Notes under the pieces: model-generated
Databases searched by the model: none
The model's input: the letters and a program-made list of their open reading frames with translations, nothing else
Told to the model about the DNA's origin: nothing
Made by a program: the position numbers and the translations under genes
Shown here: positions 34,377 through 43,689 of the stretch, piece after piece
How positions within the stretch are numbered: the stretch's first letter is position 1
Layout of the letters: every line of letters begins with the position of its first letter
From: Poriferisodalis sp965221945
Lineage (GTDB): Bacteria > Actinomycetota > Acidimicrobiia > Acidimicrobiales > Poriferisodalaceae
Direction of reading: 5' to 3'
Assembly: GCF_965221945.1 (NCBI RefSeq)
Contig: NZ_OZ244925.1
Coordinates: 1,426,001 to 1,490,000 of the forward strand
DNA: 64,000 bases

Positions 34377-35348
34377 TCAACGGACACCGGCCGCGAGCCG
34401 CGCGCAGAGAATCTCGGCAACACATCGGGGATCGAGTCCGGAACGTCCGCGCAAGTCCACGTCAGCCGCCGCCAGAAGTTCGACGGCCCTCGCGATCCCC
34501 CCGCTGCCGCGCCGCCGGCCGGCGTCAAGCGCCTTGCGGGCCGGAAACGTGGAGCCGCGTAGGCCCAGCACACGAGCCGCCTCCTTCTCGTTCGCAGCAT
34601 CGGCGCCATCGAGGCGAGCCATGCGGGTGATATGCCCAGCCACGACTGCCGTGACAGCCAGCGGGTGTCGACCAGCGCCCCACATGCGCCCCAGCACGGC
34701 GAGTGCGCCGCCCACATCGCCTCGATCGATCGCGTCGGTCAGCTCCCATGGCGGGACGTCACCCTCTGCACCGAGGTACGGCAGCACTTCATCGGGCCCC
34801 AACCGGGCACCTGCGCCGTAGATGGCCTCCAGCGTTTCGATCACAGCTCCGAGGCGGCTGAGTTCCTCCCCGAGATGCTCGGCGATGCATGCTCCAGCAC
34901 GGGCATCGAACTGGACCGAGGCCTCCGCGAGACGCTCAGTGAGCCAGGTCCGGCGATTGCGCGCTCCGCCGGGCACGTCGGACGCGATCCGCTGGCCACC
35001 GGCGGCCTCGACAGCTTCGACGAGCGCTCGAGGCACACGGGCTGTGTCCCACTCGAGAACGAGATCGGTCGTGGGACACGGATCATCAAGCCAGTCGATG
35101 AGCGGTGTGAGCTCGGCTGCGCCGAAGCGGCTGAGGCGGCGGCCGACAACGACCCGGTGTGTAGCGAGCATCGGCGGGGTCGATGCCGAGATGACCAGAT
35201 CGGGCAGCGCGTACTCATCGTCGGAGTACTCGTCAAGCACGTCTGCCCGGTTGGCATCGTCGACCAATTCAGAGACCGCCGCACGCACTGCGGTGGCGGT
35301 GAGGATCTCGTCCGCGCCGCTGATGAGTCGCACAATTCCACCGGGCAT
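34377..35348 (-). CDS. holA: DNA polymerase III delta subunit
   Basis: HolA is the delta subunit of the clamp loader that opens the beta clamp. The 323-residue protein has the expected low-conservation layout: an N-terminal domain (IVRLISGADEILTATAVRAA), a central segment TDLVLEWDTARVP, and the C-terminal collar domain ending near SGLDPRCVAEILCARLA. Homology is modest, but the order beside comEC and rpsT is typical for holA. The ATG at 35348 lies 46 bp from the comEC stop. Confidence 0.88.
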   Translation of the reverse strand: MPGGIVRLISGADEILTATAVRAAVSELVDDANRADVLDEYSDDEYALPDLVISASTPPMLATHRVVVGRRLSRFGAAELTPLIDWLDDPCPTTDLVLEWDTARVPRALVEAVEAAGGQRIASDVPGGARNRRTWLTERLAEASVQFDARAGACIAEHLGEELSRLGAVIETLEAIYGAGARLGPDEVLPYLGAEGDVPPWELTDAIDRGDVGGALAVLGRMWGAGRHPLAVTAVVAGHITRMARLDGADAANEKEAARVLGLRGSTFPARKALDAGRRRGSGGIARAVELLAAADVDLRGRSGLDPRCVAEILCARLAAGVR

Positions 35349-35394
35349 TAGCGACGTGCTCCCCGATGGGTGGCCTGCCCGTGCATCGCCGGGT

Positions 35395-37248
35395 TCACGG
35401 GTCTTGCGCCCACGTACTTGACGCTACTTCGGTCGAGACGCGCAGGCGCTGCGCTGCGGGCTCGACCACGAGGCCGCCGACGGCGACGGGTTCGGTCACT
35501 GAGTTGTACGGGACACGGCCTCCAAGGCCCGCCGGTGCGAGAAGATTCGCGATCTCGTGCCGGGCGTCCAATGCCCGCACCGCTTCTCGCCCTGCCCGGC
35601 TGGCCGAGCGGGCCACCAGCACGTCGATGTCGTCGACTCCAGCCGTGGCGAGCTGGTCGAGGGCCCGCGCTGCATCTGGACGATCCACTACGACGACGGT
35701 GGGGTCGACGCGGTGCACGGACAGATGCACACCCGAGGGAAGCGGCGGCCGGTGGACGCCGGCCACGACCCAGATCCCGATCCCAGCAGCGACGATCGCA
35801 AGGCTGCGCGGCACGGCGCCGTAGGCGCGCAGCAGGTACGCAGCGGCTGCGCAGAGCCCGATGACGGCGACGGCTGCGGCAATCTCCGACGGCTCGATGT
35901 GCGGCCAGCCCAGCGCCGCTCCCCATCGGGCCACACCGGCGACCCAACCCATCATGAACCTGGTCGGGATGTGCAGAACCGATGCGACGGCGTCGCCCGC
36001 CACGCCCCCCGCCAGACCGCCGATGAGGCCCCAGACCATGGCCGGTCCTGCAATCGGGCCGGCCAAGACGTTGGCGGGGATGCTCACGAGCGGCAGCGAG
36101 CCGAACACGGCAAGCTGGACGGGCAGCACTCCCACCTGGGCGCTCAGCGTCGCTGCGAGGGCCAAGCGCAGCCACGACGGGCCCCACAAGAGCCTGGAGA
36201 TGGGGCGAGCGCCGACCACGATCGCGGCCGTCGCTGCAACCGAGAGCTGAAAGCCGACCGAGCGCACCAGCAGCGGATCGACAAGCAGCAGCACGATGAT
36301 CGCAAGCGCCAGCAGGCGCGGAGCGGATGCCCGCCTGCCGACGGCATGTGCTCCGACTGCCAACGTGGCAAGCACGCACGCCCGCAGCACCGAGGGCTCA
36401 CCCCTGGTCAGCACAGCGAACTGAGCGAGCAGAACCCCGACGGCGCCAAGCCGGACACTTGGCCGCAGCCGGACCAGCAGCGGTGCGAACAGCAACAGAA
36501 CGAACGCCACGTTCGAACCGGACACGGCCAGCAAGTGGGTGAGCGACGTCGCCCGGAAGTCGTGCACGACTTCGGGAAGCTGTCCTCGATCGTCGCCGTA
36601 GACGAAGCCGGCAAGCAGCGCTGCATCCCGTTGCGACAACGAATCACTCGACGCCTCGATCAGGCTGCGCATGGAGTTTGCGAGACGGAACGGCGCACTG
36701 CCGCCGTCTTGGCGCCAGGCCGTGTGGATCTGGGCGTTCCCCGCAAGATGCCGCGGCCACACGAAGGGCCTGTCGGCGGGCTCTGCGGGTGTCGCGGTTA
36801 CGCTCAAGAGCCAGCGCTCCCCCAGCGCAGCATCTTCCAGCTTCCACGCAGCGGGGCCGCGTGCGCGGCCTTCCCACCGGAACTGCTCTTGGCCGATGAC
36901 CGCGCTGAAGGGGACGACCAAGGCGCCCGAGCGCCATCGGGGATCGCCGACCAGGACCGCTTCGCCCTCGAAGTCCCCTCCCACCGCTGCGCTCAACTGG
37001 GCGATCTGCTGCCCCATGGCTGCAGCCCCCAGTACCAGCAGGCCGACCGGAACGAGCACACGGGTACGGGTTCGCAGGCCCGCGCCCACCAAGGCTGCCC
37101 CCCACCACCACGACACCGAAGGCGCCCACAGTGCGCCGGCTGCTGTCGCGACCGCTCCGGTGATCAGCCACCGATCGCCGACAGCGCTGAGGCCCCCGAA
37201 GCGCCGGGGCGCCGCTCGTGGCGGACTCGGCGACTCAGACCTTCGCAT
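35395..37248 (-). CDS. comEC: ComEC/Rec2-family DNA uptake channel, shortened C-terminus
   Basis: ComEC forms the membrane channel for single-stranded DNA entry in transformation. The 617-residue protein has TM1-2, a DUF4131 region with GEAVLVGDPRW, and the competence domain (LTHLLAVSGSNVAFVLLLF and following TM helices). The usual C-terminal metallo-beta-lactamase-like domain is short, and no HxHxDH motif is visible, so it may lack nuclease activity. The ATG at 37248 overlaps the comEA stop by 14 bp. Confidence 0.85.
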   Translation of the reverse strand: MRRSESPSPPRAAPRRFGGLSAVGDRWLITGAVATAAGALWAPSVSWWWGAALVGAGLRTRTRVLVPVGLLVLGAAAMGQQIAQLSAAVGGDFEGEAVLVGDPRWRSGALVVPFSAVIGQEQFRWEGRARGPAAWKLEDAALGERWLLSVTATPAEPADRPFVWPRHLAGNAQIHTAWRQDGGSAPFRLANSMRSLIEASSDSLSQRDAALLAGFVYGDDRGQLPEVVHDFRATSLTHLLAVSGSNVAFVLLLFAPLLVRLRPSVRLGAVGVLLAQFAVLTRGEPSVLRACVLATLAVGAHAVGRRASAPRLLALAIIVLLLVDPLLVRSVGFQLSVAATAAIVVGARPISRLLWGPSWLRLALAATLSAQVGVLPVQLAVFGSLPLVSIPANVLAGPIAGPAMVWGLIGGLAGGVAGDAVASVLHIPTRFMMGWVAGVARWGAALGWPHIEPSEIAAAVAVIGLCAAAAYLLRAYGAVPRSLAIVAAGIGIWVVAGVHRPPLPSGVHLSVHRVDPTVVVVDRPDAARALDQLATAGVDDIDVLVARSASRAGREAVRALDARHEIANLLAPAGLGGRVPYNSVTEPVAVGGLVVEPAAQRLRVSTEVASSTWAQDP

Positions 37249-37879
37249 GGGGCCGGAGCTGGGAGAGCTTGGATGGCCCGATCCCGGGCACCTGTTCCAG
37301 TGCGTCGAGCGTCGCGAACGGTCCGTGCTCGGCCCGGTACGCAACAATTGCCGCCGACAGGGACGGGCCGATGCCTGGCAGCTCCTGAAGCTGTGCAGCC
37401 GTCGCCGAGTTCACATCCAACGGTCCGGAGGCATCGGGGCCGGTGGCCCGCGCGACGGGCTGCTCCCCCACGACGGGCACGTAAATCTGCTGCCCATCAC
37501 GCATTCGCTCTGCAAGATTGACTGCCGCTGTATCTGCATCAGCGGTCGGTCCGCCCGCGGCGTCAATCAGGTCGCCCACTCGAAAACTGGCCGGTACCTC
37601 GTAGAGCCCGGGTTTCTCCACTGCCCCAGCAAGATGGACTCGCAGCATCGAGGGTTGGGTCGTAGCGATGGGCGGCGGAGCACCTGCGGACGCCAGCGGT
37701 AGCTCGACCGGCTCGGGCGCACCGTGCCGGACACCGGTCAGGAATCCCGCCGTGACAACTGCACCGATGGCACCGAGCAACACCACGACAGGCACAACGC
37801 CGACCCGCCGGGCGAAACTCGCGGCCTCAGCCGCTACCGAACGCCAATCGGTTGAGCGCTCAGCGCCCGGCGCCCGCAT
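37235..37879 (-). CDS. comEA: ComEA-like DNA-binding protein
   Basis: ComEA binds incoming DNA outside the membrane and hands it to ComEC. The 214-residue protein has one TM segment (VVPVVVLLGAIGAVVTAGFL), an SLBB domain (VHLAGAVEKPGLYEVPA), and a C-terminal helix-hairpin-helix pair (LQELPGIGPSLSAAIVAYR and LEQVPGIGPSKLSQL). The start is ATG 37879. With comEC and the Tad/type IV-like pilus genes elsewhere in the window, natural transformation is possible. Confidence 0.88.
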   Translation of the reverse strand: MRAPGAERSTDWRSVAAEAASFARRVGVVPVVVLLGAIGAVVTAGFLTGVRHGAPEPVELPLASAGAPPPIATTQPSMLRVHLAGAVEKPGLYEVPASFRVGDLIDAAGGPTADADTAAVNLAERMRDGQQIYVPVVGEQPVARATGPDASGPLDVNSATAAQLQELPGIGPSLSAAIVAYRAEHGPFATLDALEQVPGIGPSKLSQLRPHAKV

Positions 37880-37889
37880 GGGCACGACC

Positions 37890-39104
37890 CTAGTGAGTCA
37901 GCGTGATTCCCTTTGGTGGAATTTTCACTGCTTTCAATCTCAGCATGACGATGCCCGAGAGCACCAGGCAGACGGCGCCCCAGACACCGAAGAGCCAGCG
38001 TGGGCCAAACTGGCCGTACAATGACGGGCCTGCGAAAGCAGCGACGGCAGCCATCGCGAGACCGATTGCCTCGAGCACACCGGTGCCCATCGCCGCCTGT
38101 TCGACGCCGGTTGCCTCCAGCACCAGGACCTGTGCACCCATCTCGCTGTAAGACTCCGTGATCGCTTCGGCCACTCCGATTGCGATGAAGGTCCACAAGC
38201 CCCCGACCCAGCCGTACAGCACCACCGCGGGCGCGAACAGCACGAGGGCGGGCACGGCGACCCGACCCCCGCCGAGACGTTCAGCCAGGGCGCCGGCGTG
38301 CGGGGGCAGCAGCATGAACGGGATGCCGAGAATGAGGAGCCCGATTGCGAACTCAGTCGAGGAGAGCCCGAGATCGGTCAGGTACCGATCGACCGTCGCG
38401 TCAAACATCCCCACCAGACCCCAGATGCCGACGTGCACCAAGATTGCCGCCTGCACACGGGGCCGCCGCAGCAACTTGAGCAGGTCCGAGTAGTCCACGG
38501 CGGTGGCCGCGATCGGCGAGTTCGAGATCAGGACAGCGGCGAACGGTCCGAGCAGCGCCATCACGGTGCCGGTGACCAGAAACGGCGCCTCGAAGGAGAC
38601 GCCGCTGAGCGCCGCGCCGATAAACGGACCGCTGACGAAGCCGGCGACGCCGAATGACAGCAAACCGCCCACCTTGGAGCCGCTGCCGCTGATGTCGTGC
38701 CCGATGAGCGCCTTGCGGGCCACCAGACCGAAGAGGCCGAAGCTGACGCCCGCCAAGGCCCGACTGGTTACCAGGGTCCATGTCGAATCCGCGAATACGA
38801 ATCCAAAGGCGCCTGCCACCGCGGAGAGCACCGAGACCCACACCACCATGCGGTGGTGACCGCGATCCACCAGCGGCGACAGCAGCAGCTGTGACGCCAA
38901 CCCTGCGATGAAACCAGCCGCCGCGATGGTGCCCAGTTCGAGGTTGGTGAGGTCGTAGCGATCTTGAAGATCCGCGAGATAGGCGAAGATGACGCCCAGG
39001 GAGGCCGTGAGCAAAAACTGTGTCGCATAGACCGTCACGAACAGCATCGGCGAAGCGTATTGGGGCTGGTGCTTGGCTGGACCGTTCCCGACGGCCGCCG
39101 ACAC
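37890..39104 (-). CDS. MFS transporter
   Basis: This is a 12-TM major facilitator protein of about 404 residues with the loop motif LVDRGHHRMVVW and AITESYSEMGAQVLVLEATG. The substrate is unknown. The start is uncertain: GTG 39104 gives a 19-residue N-terminus before TM1 (MLFVTVYATQFLLTASLG), ATG 39047 starts directly at TM1, and a GTG at 39176 is also open. It is divergent from the phosphotransferase gene. Confidence 0.78.
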   Translation of the reverse strand: MSAAVGNGPAKHQPQYASPMLFVTVYATQFLLTASLGVIFAYLADLQDRYDLTNLELGTIAAAGFIAGLASQLLLSPLVDRGHHRMVVWVSVLSAVAGAFGFVFADSTWTLVTSRALAGVSFGLFGLVARKALIGHDISGSGSKVGGLLSFGVAGFVSGPFIGAALSGVSFEAPFLVTGTVMALLGPFAAVLISNSPIAATAVDYSDLLKLLRRPRVQAAILVHVGIWGLVGMFDATVDRYLTDLGLSSTEFAIGLLILGIPFMLLPPHAGALAERLGGGRVAVPALVLFAPAVVLYGWVGGLWTFIAIGVAEAITESYSEMGAQVLVLEATGVEQAAMGTGVLEAIGLAMAAVAAFAGPSLYGQFGPRWLFGVWGAVCLVLSGIVMLRLKAVKIPPKGITLTH

Positions 39105-39187
39105 GCCCGCGCTCGCCGCTGGCGGGGCATCGCCGCACCGCCGAGGCCATGATGGAGCGCGACGGGCTTCGACCACGGGAGGGAACG

Positions 39188-40237
39188 ATGGCGTCAGCTG
39201 CAGTCGATCCTGCTGGTGTTCCGGTTGCGGGAATCGATCCCGCGCCGGTCACGAACTGGCTGGCCGAACGAGCGACGGTCGCGCCGCCGTTGCAGTTCGA
39301 GCTCATCACCGGTGGCCATTCGAACCTGACCTACCGCGTCACCGACGCGCTGGGCCGGCGTTGGGCGCTCCGACGGCCTCCGCTGGCCCACCTACTGGCC
39401 GGCGCGCACGACATGGTGCGAGAGCACCGCCTGCTTTCGGGCCTGTCCGTGACCGATGTGCCCACCCCGCCGGTCGTCGGCCTGTGCACCGATGCCTCGG
39501 TGAATGGTGCCGACTTCTACGTGACCGACTTCGTCGAGGGCAGCGTGCTGCGTTCGCTCGCCCAAGCAGACGAACTCAGCCTCGACGCACGCAGTGTGCT
39601 GTGCGCCCGGCTGGTGGAATGTCTCGTCGCCATCCACGACACGGATCTCGACTCCACAGGCCTCGCCGACCTTGGCCGCTCGGCAGACTACGTAGCCCGG
39701 CAGCTGCATGTATGGCAGCGCCAGTTCAACGCGATGACCTCACGCGACCTGCCGATCATTGAGCGCGTCCACGACAGACTGGTGGCGTCGATACCGCCCC
39801 AGATCGACGCCGCGCTGGTCCATGGCGACTACCGCCTCGACAACTGCCTGGTGACCGCCGATGGCGATGTGGCGGCGGTTCTGGACTGGGAGATCGCCAC
39901 GCTGGGAGACCCGACGGCCGATCTGGGATTCCTGCTGGGTTACTGGGTGGAGCCCGATGACGGTTTCAGCCCCCTGGGCCACAACGCCACTACTGCGGAG
40001 GGATTCTGGACCCGTCACCAGCTCGCGAATGCGTACGCAGAGGCAACCGGCCGAGATGTCGGGGCAATCGACTGGCACTTTGCCTTCGCCAGCTGGCGTC
40101 TCGCTTGCATCCTCGAAGGCGTCCACGCCCGATACGTGGGCGGTGCCATCCCAGAAATACCTGCCGAGGTCCACCAGTTCCCGCAGAGCATTGTTGCGCT
40201 GGCCGAGCGTGCCGAAGCCGTGCTCGCCGACTGCTGA
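39188..40237 (+). CDS. Aminoglycoside-phosphotransferase-like kinase (ACAD10/11-type)
   Basis: This 349-residue APH-family protein has a P-loop-like ITGGHSNLTYRVTD, the ATP Lys in LGRRWALRRPP, the catalytic VHGDYRLDNCLV and the metal-binding VLDWEIATLGDPTADLG. It belongs to the family that in actinobacteria neighbours acyl-CoA dehydrogenases and is thought to phosphorylate hydroxyacyl substrates. Resistance to aminoglycosides is not implied. The ATG at 39188 has GGAGGG 5 bp upstream, which fixes the start. Confidence 0.85.
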   Translation: MASAAVDPAGVPVAGIDPAPVTNWLAERATVAPPLQFELITGGHSNLTYRVTDALGRRWALRRPPLAHLLAGAHDMVREHRLLSGLSVTDVPTPPVVGLCTDASVNGADFYVTDFVEGSVLRSLAQADELSLDARSVLCARLVECLVAIHDTDLDSTGLADLGRSADYVARQLHVWQRQFNAMTSRDLPIIERVHDRLVASIPPQIDAALVHGDYRLDNCLVTADGDVAAVLDWEIATLGDPTADLGFLLGYWVEPDDGFSPLGHNATTAEGFWTRHQLANAYAEATGRDVGAIDWHFAFASWRLACILEGVHARYVGGAIPEIPAEVHQFPQSIVALAERAEAVLADC

Positions 40238-40288
40238 GCCAACTCGAAGCCTGAGCCAATTCCAACGCGGGCCACTAATGTCCCCGCC

Positions 40289-41302
40289 ATGAAGGTAGAC
40301 GGCGGCCTCGGAGTCAGCAGCGGATTCGACGACATCATGGAGTCGAGCCGGGAACAGGAAGCGTTGGGTTACGACGGTCTGTGGGTGCCAGAGACCAGCC
40401 ACGACCCGTTCACCATGCTCCCGCTCATGGCGCATGCCACCTCCACGGTTGAGCTGGGCACCAGCATCGTGGTGGGATTCGCCCGGAACCCGATGTCGCT
40501 GGCGTACAGCGCCAACGACATTCAGATGCTTTCCGAGGGCAGGTTCATCTTGGGTCTCGGCAGCCAGATCCGGCCTCACATCACGCGTCGATTCTCGATG
40601 GAGTGGTCCAAGCCAGCCGCTCGCATGCGCGAGATGATCCTGGCGATCAAGGCAATCTGGAACTGCTGGAACAACGGCGAGAAGCTGAACTTCCGCGGTG
40701 ACTTCTACGAGCACACGCTGATGACGCCGTTCTTCGACCCCGGTGAGAACCCCTACGGCCCGCCACGCCTGGCGCTGGCCGGTGTCGGCCCGCTCATGAC
40801 CGAGGTGGCCGGTGAGACCTGCGACATGTTCCTCTGCCACGGCTTCACCACCGAGAAATATCTGCGTGAGGAAACCATCCCGGCACTCGAACGAGGCGCC
40901 GCGCGGGCTGGCCGCGACCCCAGCGAGATCACGATCTCCGGGCCATCGTTCATCGTCACTGGCGATACCGAAGAGGACATGACCAAGGCCAAGGAGGCCA
41001 CCAAGCAGCAGGTGGCGTTCTACGGATCCACGCCGGCGTACCGGCCCGTCCTCGACTGCCACGGCTGGGGCGACATGCAGACCGAGCTCAACGCGATGTC
41101 CAAGGAAGGCCGTTGGGTCGAGATGGCCAACCTCGTCGATGACGAAGTCCTCGACGCCTTCGCCGTGGTTGCCGAGCCAGAGCGCGTGGCCGCCGAACTG
41201 AAGCGTCGCTTCGACGACGTCGTGGATCGTGTGAGCTTCTACGCCCCCTACAAGGGCGACCGCTCCCGCTGGCAGACGATCTTCAACGACCTGAAGAGCT
41301 AG
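40289..41302 (+). CDS. F420-dependent LLM-class oxidoreductase (TIGR03617-like)
   Basis: This 337-residue luciferase-like (beta-alpha)8-barrel protein resembles the TIGR03617 family: MKVDGGLGVSSGFDDIMES at the N-terminus, GYDGLWVPETSHDPF, and VELGTSIVVGFARNPM. Such enzymes use coenzyme F420 for reductions or oxidations; the substrate is unknown. It follows the phosphotransferase gene by 51 bp on the same strand. Its last codons are duplicated 59 bp downstream. Confidence 0.88.
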   Translation: MKVDGGLGVSSGFDDIMESSREQEALGYDGLWVPETSHDPFTMLPLMAHATSTVELGTSIVVGFARNPMSLAYSANDIQMLSEGRFILGLGSQIRPHITRRFSMEWSKPAARMREMILAIKAIWNCWNNGEKLNFRGDFYEHTLMTPFFDPGENPYGPPRLALAGVGPLMTEVAGETCDMFLCHGFTTEKYLREETIPALERGAARAGRDPSEITISGPSFIVTGDTEEDMTKAKEATKQQVAFYGSTPAYRPVLDCHGWGDMQTELNAMSKEGRWVEMANLVDDEVLDAFAVVAEPERVAAELKRRFDDVVDRVSFYAPYKGDRSRWQTIFNDLKS

Positions 41303-41365
41303 CGCCAGCGCGCTCGTACGGTCGCTGAAGCACTAGACACAGCAACGACCTGAAGAGCTAACGCC
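41284..41365. repeat. Duplicated 3' end of the LLM oxidoreductase gene
   Basis: A 23-bp segment starting CAACGACCTGAAGAGCTA occurs at 41284-41306 (across the gene stop) and again at 41343-41365 with one mismatch. The offset is 59 bp. It looks like a partial duplication of the gene end. Confidence 0.7.
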
Positions 41366-41408
41366 CTCTAGCTCGAAGCGTCGGTGACGCAGTGCGGTTG
41401 CGTTCTTG

Positions 41409-41804
41409 TCAGGTGCCGGTGGCGCTCAGCGGGGCGCAGTCCGACTCGCAACCCGTGTCGCTGGCCGGTGTGGCCGGCGTCGCAGGCCGGTGCAGCACCC
41501 CAGAGCTCGGTCGCAGCTCCAGTTCGAGGCCATCGGTGCCTTCGATGGTCCGGGCGACGGCGTCCACGATCATCGAGTAGCCGCCCGGCTCATACGGCGG
41601 CCACAGCACCGAGATATTCGGACGGTCGGCCACATTCGCCGCCGCAGACCGGCTGGCGCCGCAGCGCAGCACGTCGCCATCAAGGCGCATCGCCAGGTGA
41701 GCGATGTGCGGTGTGGCGTCGTCCCGCACCGTCAGCACGTACGCAGCTGCGCCGAAACGCTCCATCTGATTGCCGATGTCGGCCGGCTCCACAGGGATGC
41801 TCAT
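41409..41804 (-). CDS. PPOX-class (pyridoxamine phosphate oxidase-like) protein
   Basis: This 131-residue split-barrel protein resembles small FMN or F420-binding PPOX proteins: RFGAAAYVLTVRDDATPHI, RCGASRSAAANVADRPNIS and LWPPYEPGGYSMIVDAVAR. The cofactor cannot be told from sequence, but F420 is plausible given the adjacent F420-type enzyme. It lies just before the tRNA-Ala gene and marks the last core gene before the island. Confidence 0.8.
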   Translation of the reverse strand: MSIPVEPADIGNQMERFGAAAYVLTVRDDATPHIAHLAMRLDGDVLRCGASRSAAANVADRPNISVLWPPYEPGGYSMIVDAVARTIEGTDGLELELRPSSGVLHRPATPATPASDTGCESDCAPLSATGT

Positions 41805-41891
41805 GGGTCCGACGTTACGCCCGCGGCGGCTCCCCGCGCACCCTGCCGTCTCACTCGAATTCCGCCGGCGCGCTGCTATCGTCGTGGAGCC

Positions 41892-41964
41892 TCGGGGCTA
41901 TAGCTCAGTTGGTAGAGCGCTTCCATGGCATGGAAGAGGTCAGGGGTTCAATTCCCCTTAGCTC
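41892..41964 (+). tRNA. tRNA-Ala (anticodon GGC)
   Basis: A complete cloverleaf can be drawn. The acceptor stem GGGGCTA pairs with TAGCTCC, with discriminator A at 41964. The D-arm is GCTCAGTTGGTAGAGC, the anticodon stem CTTCC/GGAAG holds loop ATGGCAT with anticodon GGC, and the T-arm is GGGG-TTCAATT-CCCC. GGC reads GCC, so it is tRNA-Ala. CCC follows, so the first two CCA bases are encoded. Its 3' half is the likely attachment site for the integrase 140 bp downstream. Confidence 0.93.
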
Positions 41965-42103
41965 CACCCGAGAGACTTGCCAAGAATTCCCAGAAGTTCC
42001 CAAAACTACAGGTCAGAGGATATTTCTGGCAAATTGCTTGCTTCGGCAGTTCCCATGCAATAGCGTCAGTTCCCTAGAAAAAGGGAACCAGAAAAGGGAA
42101 CTC

Positions 42104-43255
42104 GTGCGACGCTCCAGGCGGCTCACCGCCAAGACAGTCCAACACGCAACGCCGGGCAAGCACGCGGACGGGGATGGGCTCACGCTCGTTGTCAAGACGA
42201 GCGGCACCCGGTCGTGGGTCGTGCGCTTGACCGTCGACGGCAAGCAACGCGACGTTGGCATCGGCGGCTACCCCGCAGTCAGCCTCGCCGATGCCCGACT
42301 TCGGGCCGCGGACATGCGCGCTGACGCCGCCGAGGGAGGCGATCCACTCGGCCCTCATCAAGCCGACCGTGTGCCGACGTTCGCCACCGCAGCGAAGACG
42401 GTCCACGAGATGAACCGGCCGCGCTGGCGCAACAAGCAAGCTGCCAACGAGTGGCTCTCGAGCCTCGAGCGCTATGCGTTTGCCCGCATCGGAAATGCCT
42501 CGCTGCACCGCATCGAGCGCAGCGACATCATCGCTGTCCTCTCACCGATCTGGACCACCAAGCCTGAGACGGCGCGGCGTGTGCGCCAGCGCATTCGGAA
42601 GGTGATGCAGTATGGGATGGCACACGGATGGGTGGATACCAATCCCGCCGGCGAAGCAATCGACGGTGCACTCCCATCGATGCCCAAGGTCAAGAACCAC
42701 CAGCGAGCACTCCCCTACTCAGAGGTGGCCGCAGCACTGGACAAGATCACCCAATCCCAGGCGAGCGAAGCGTCGAGGTTGTGCCTGCGCTTCTTGGTTC
42801 TGACAGCCGTTCGATCCGGCGAGGCACGAGGGGCTCGCTGGTCCGAAATCGATGTCGAGAGCACCACGTGGACGATTCCCGCTGAACGCATGAAGGCCAA
42901 CGGTGAGCACCGGGTGCCTCTCAGTAGTCAAGCCCTCGACGTTCTGGAAAAGGCCAAGCCACTCGACGACGGCAGTGGCCTCGTATTCCCCAGCCCACTT
43001 CGCCGAGGTGAGCCGCTGAGCTGGCAAGCACTGCTCAAGCTGTTGCGCACCTACGAACTCGACACGACGGTTCACGGCTTCCGATCCGCCTTCAAGACCT
43101 GGTGCATCGAACAAACCGCCACCCCCTGGGCCGTCGGTGAAGCCGCCTTGGCGCACGTCGTCGGCAACAGTGTCGAAGCCGCCTACGTCCGTTCAGACCT
43201 GTTGGACCAGCGTCGCCAGCTCATGCAGGACTGGGCGGAATTCGTCATACCTTGA
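42104..43255 (+). CDS. int: P4-type tyrosine integrase of a tRNA-Ala genomic island
   Basis: This 383-residue integrase has the N-terminal DUF4102-like region (RSRRLTAKTVQHATPGKHA, DGDGLTLVVKTSGTRSWVVR) and the catalytic residues of tyrosine recombinases: Arg in LTAVRSGEARGARW, HGFRSAF (HxxR), and the late His and Tyr in LAHVVGNSVEAAYVRSD. P4-type integrases insert at tRNA 3' ends, and tRNA-Ala ends 140 bp upstream on the same strand. The GTG at 42104 has AGGGAA just upstream. The longer frame through the tRNA is not a gene. The 139-bp gap after the tRNA is richer in A and T. Confidence 0.9.
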   Translation: MRRSRRLTAKTVQHATPGKHADGDGLTLVVKTSGTRSWVVRLTVDGKQRDVGIGGYPAVSLADARLRAADMRADAAEGGDPLGPHQADRVPTFATAAKTVHEMNRPRWRNKQAANEWLSSLERYAFARIGNASLHRIERSDIIAVLSPIWTTKPETARRVRQRIRKVMQYGMAHGWVDTNPAGEAIDGALPSMPKVKNHQRALPYSEVAAALDKITQSQASEASRLCLRFLVLTAVRSGEARGARWSEIDVESTTWTIPAERMKANGEHRVPLSSQALDVLEKAKPLDDGSGLVFPSPLRRGEPLSWQALLKLLRTYELDTTVHGFRSAFKTWCIEQTATPWAVGEAALAHVVGNSVEAAYVRSDLLDQRRQLMQDWAEFVIP

Positions 43256-43689
43256 CGCGCAGTCCATCTCGTTCGGCCGACCGCAGCCAACTGCAGAAAC
43301 CATCGACGCCTTCCAGACAGCGCTCGACCACCCAGATCCCATCGACATCTGTGCCCGCGCCCGTACCGCGGTCGCCGTCCCACAAGATCACGCGCACACA
43401 ACCTCACACCGACCGATAACTAGCAGTTCACCGCAGCGCGCTGCCGCTAGCAATCCGCCAGCGAAACGACGCCCCCTCAACTCGGGCTGCGATGACGTCT
43501 CCATAGCGACACCGTGGCTCGCTCAGCTGACAGGGACGGACCGTGCGCTGAACCACCGAGCGCCAACGGCCGCCCGGCCGCTGGACTGTCCTTGGCGAGA
43601 TCCGCTCGAGGTCCTTGTCAGCGTCAATATCCGTACAGTCGGCGGACATTCGCGCGCTCAATGGAGGTCATGATTCCCCGGACGCGATC
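43256..43689. other. 434-bp gap between integrase and helicase with no recognised gene
   Basis: Open frames here have no family resemblance or credible starts. The only signal is a GGAGGT at 43663-43668 with a seven-codon frame ATG...TGA (43670-43693) whose stop overlaps the helicase GTG as GTGA. This could be a coupling leader, but the spacing from GGAGGT to ATG is only one base, so it is weak. Confidence 0.4.

Noticed and set aside
41384..43255. A 623-codon forward frame running from upstream of the tRNA into the integrase
   Set aside because: It passes straight through the tRNA-Ala gene and the start of the antisense PPOX gene; the family-like integrase sequence begins only at about 42104.
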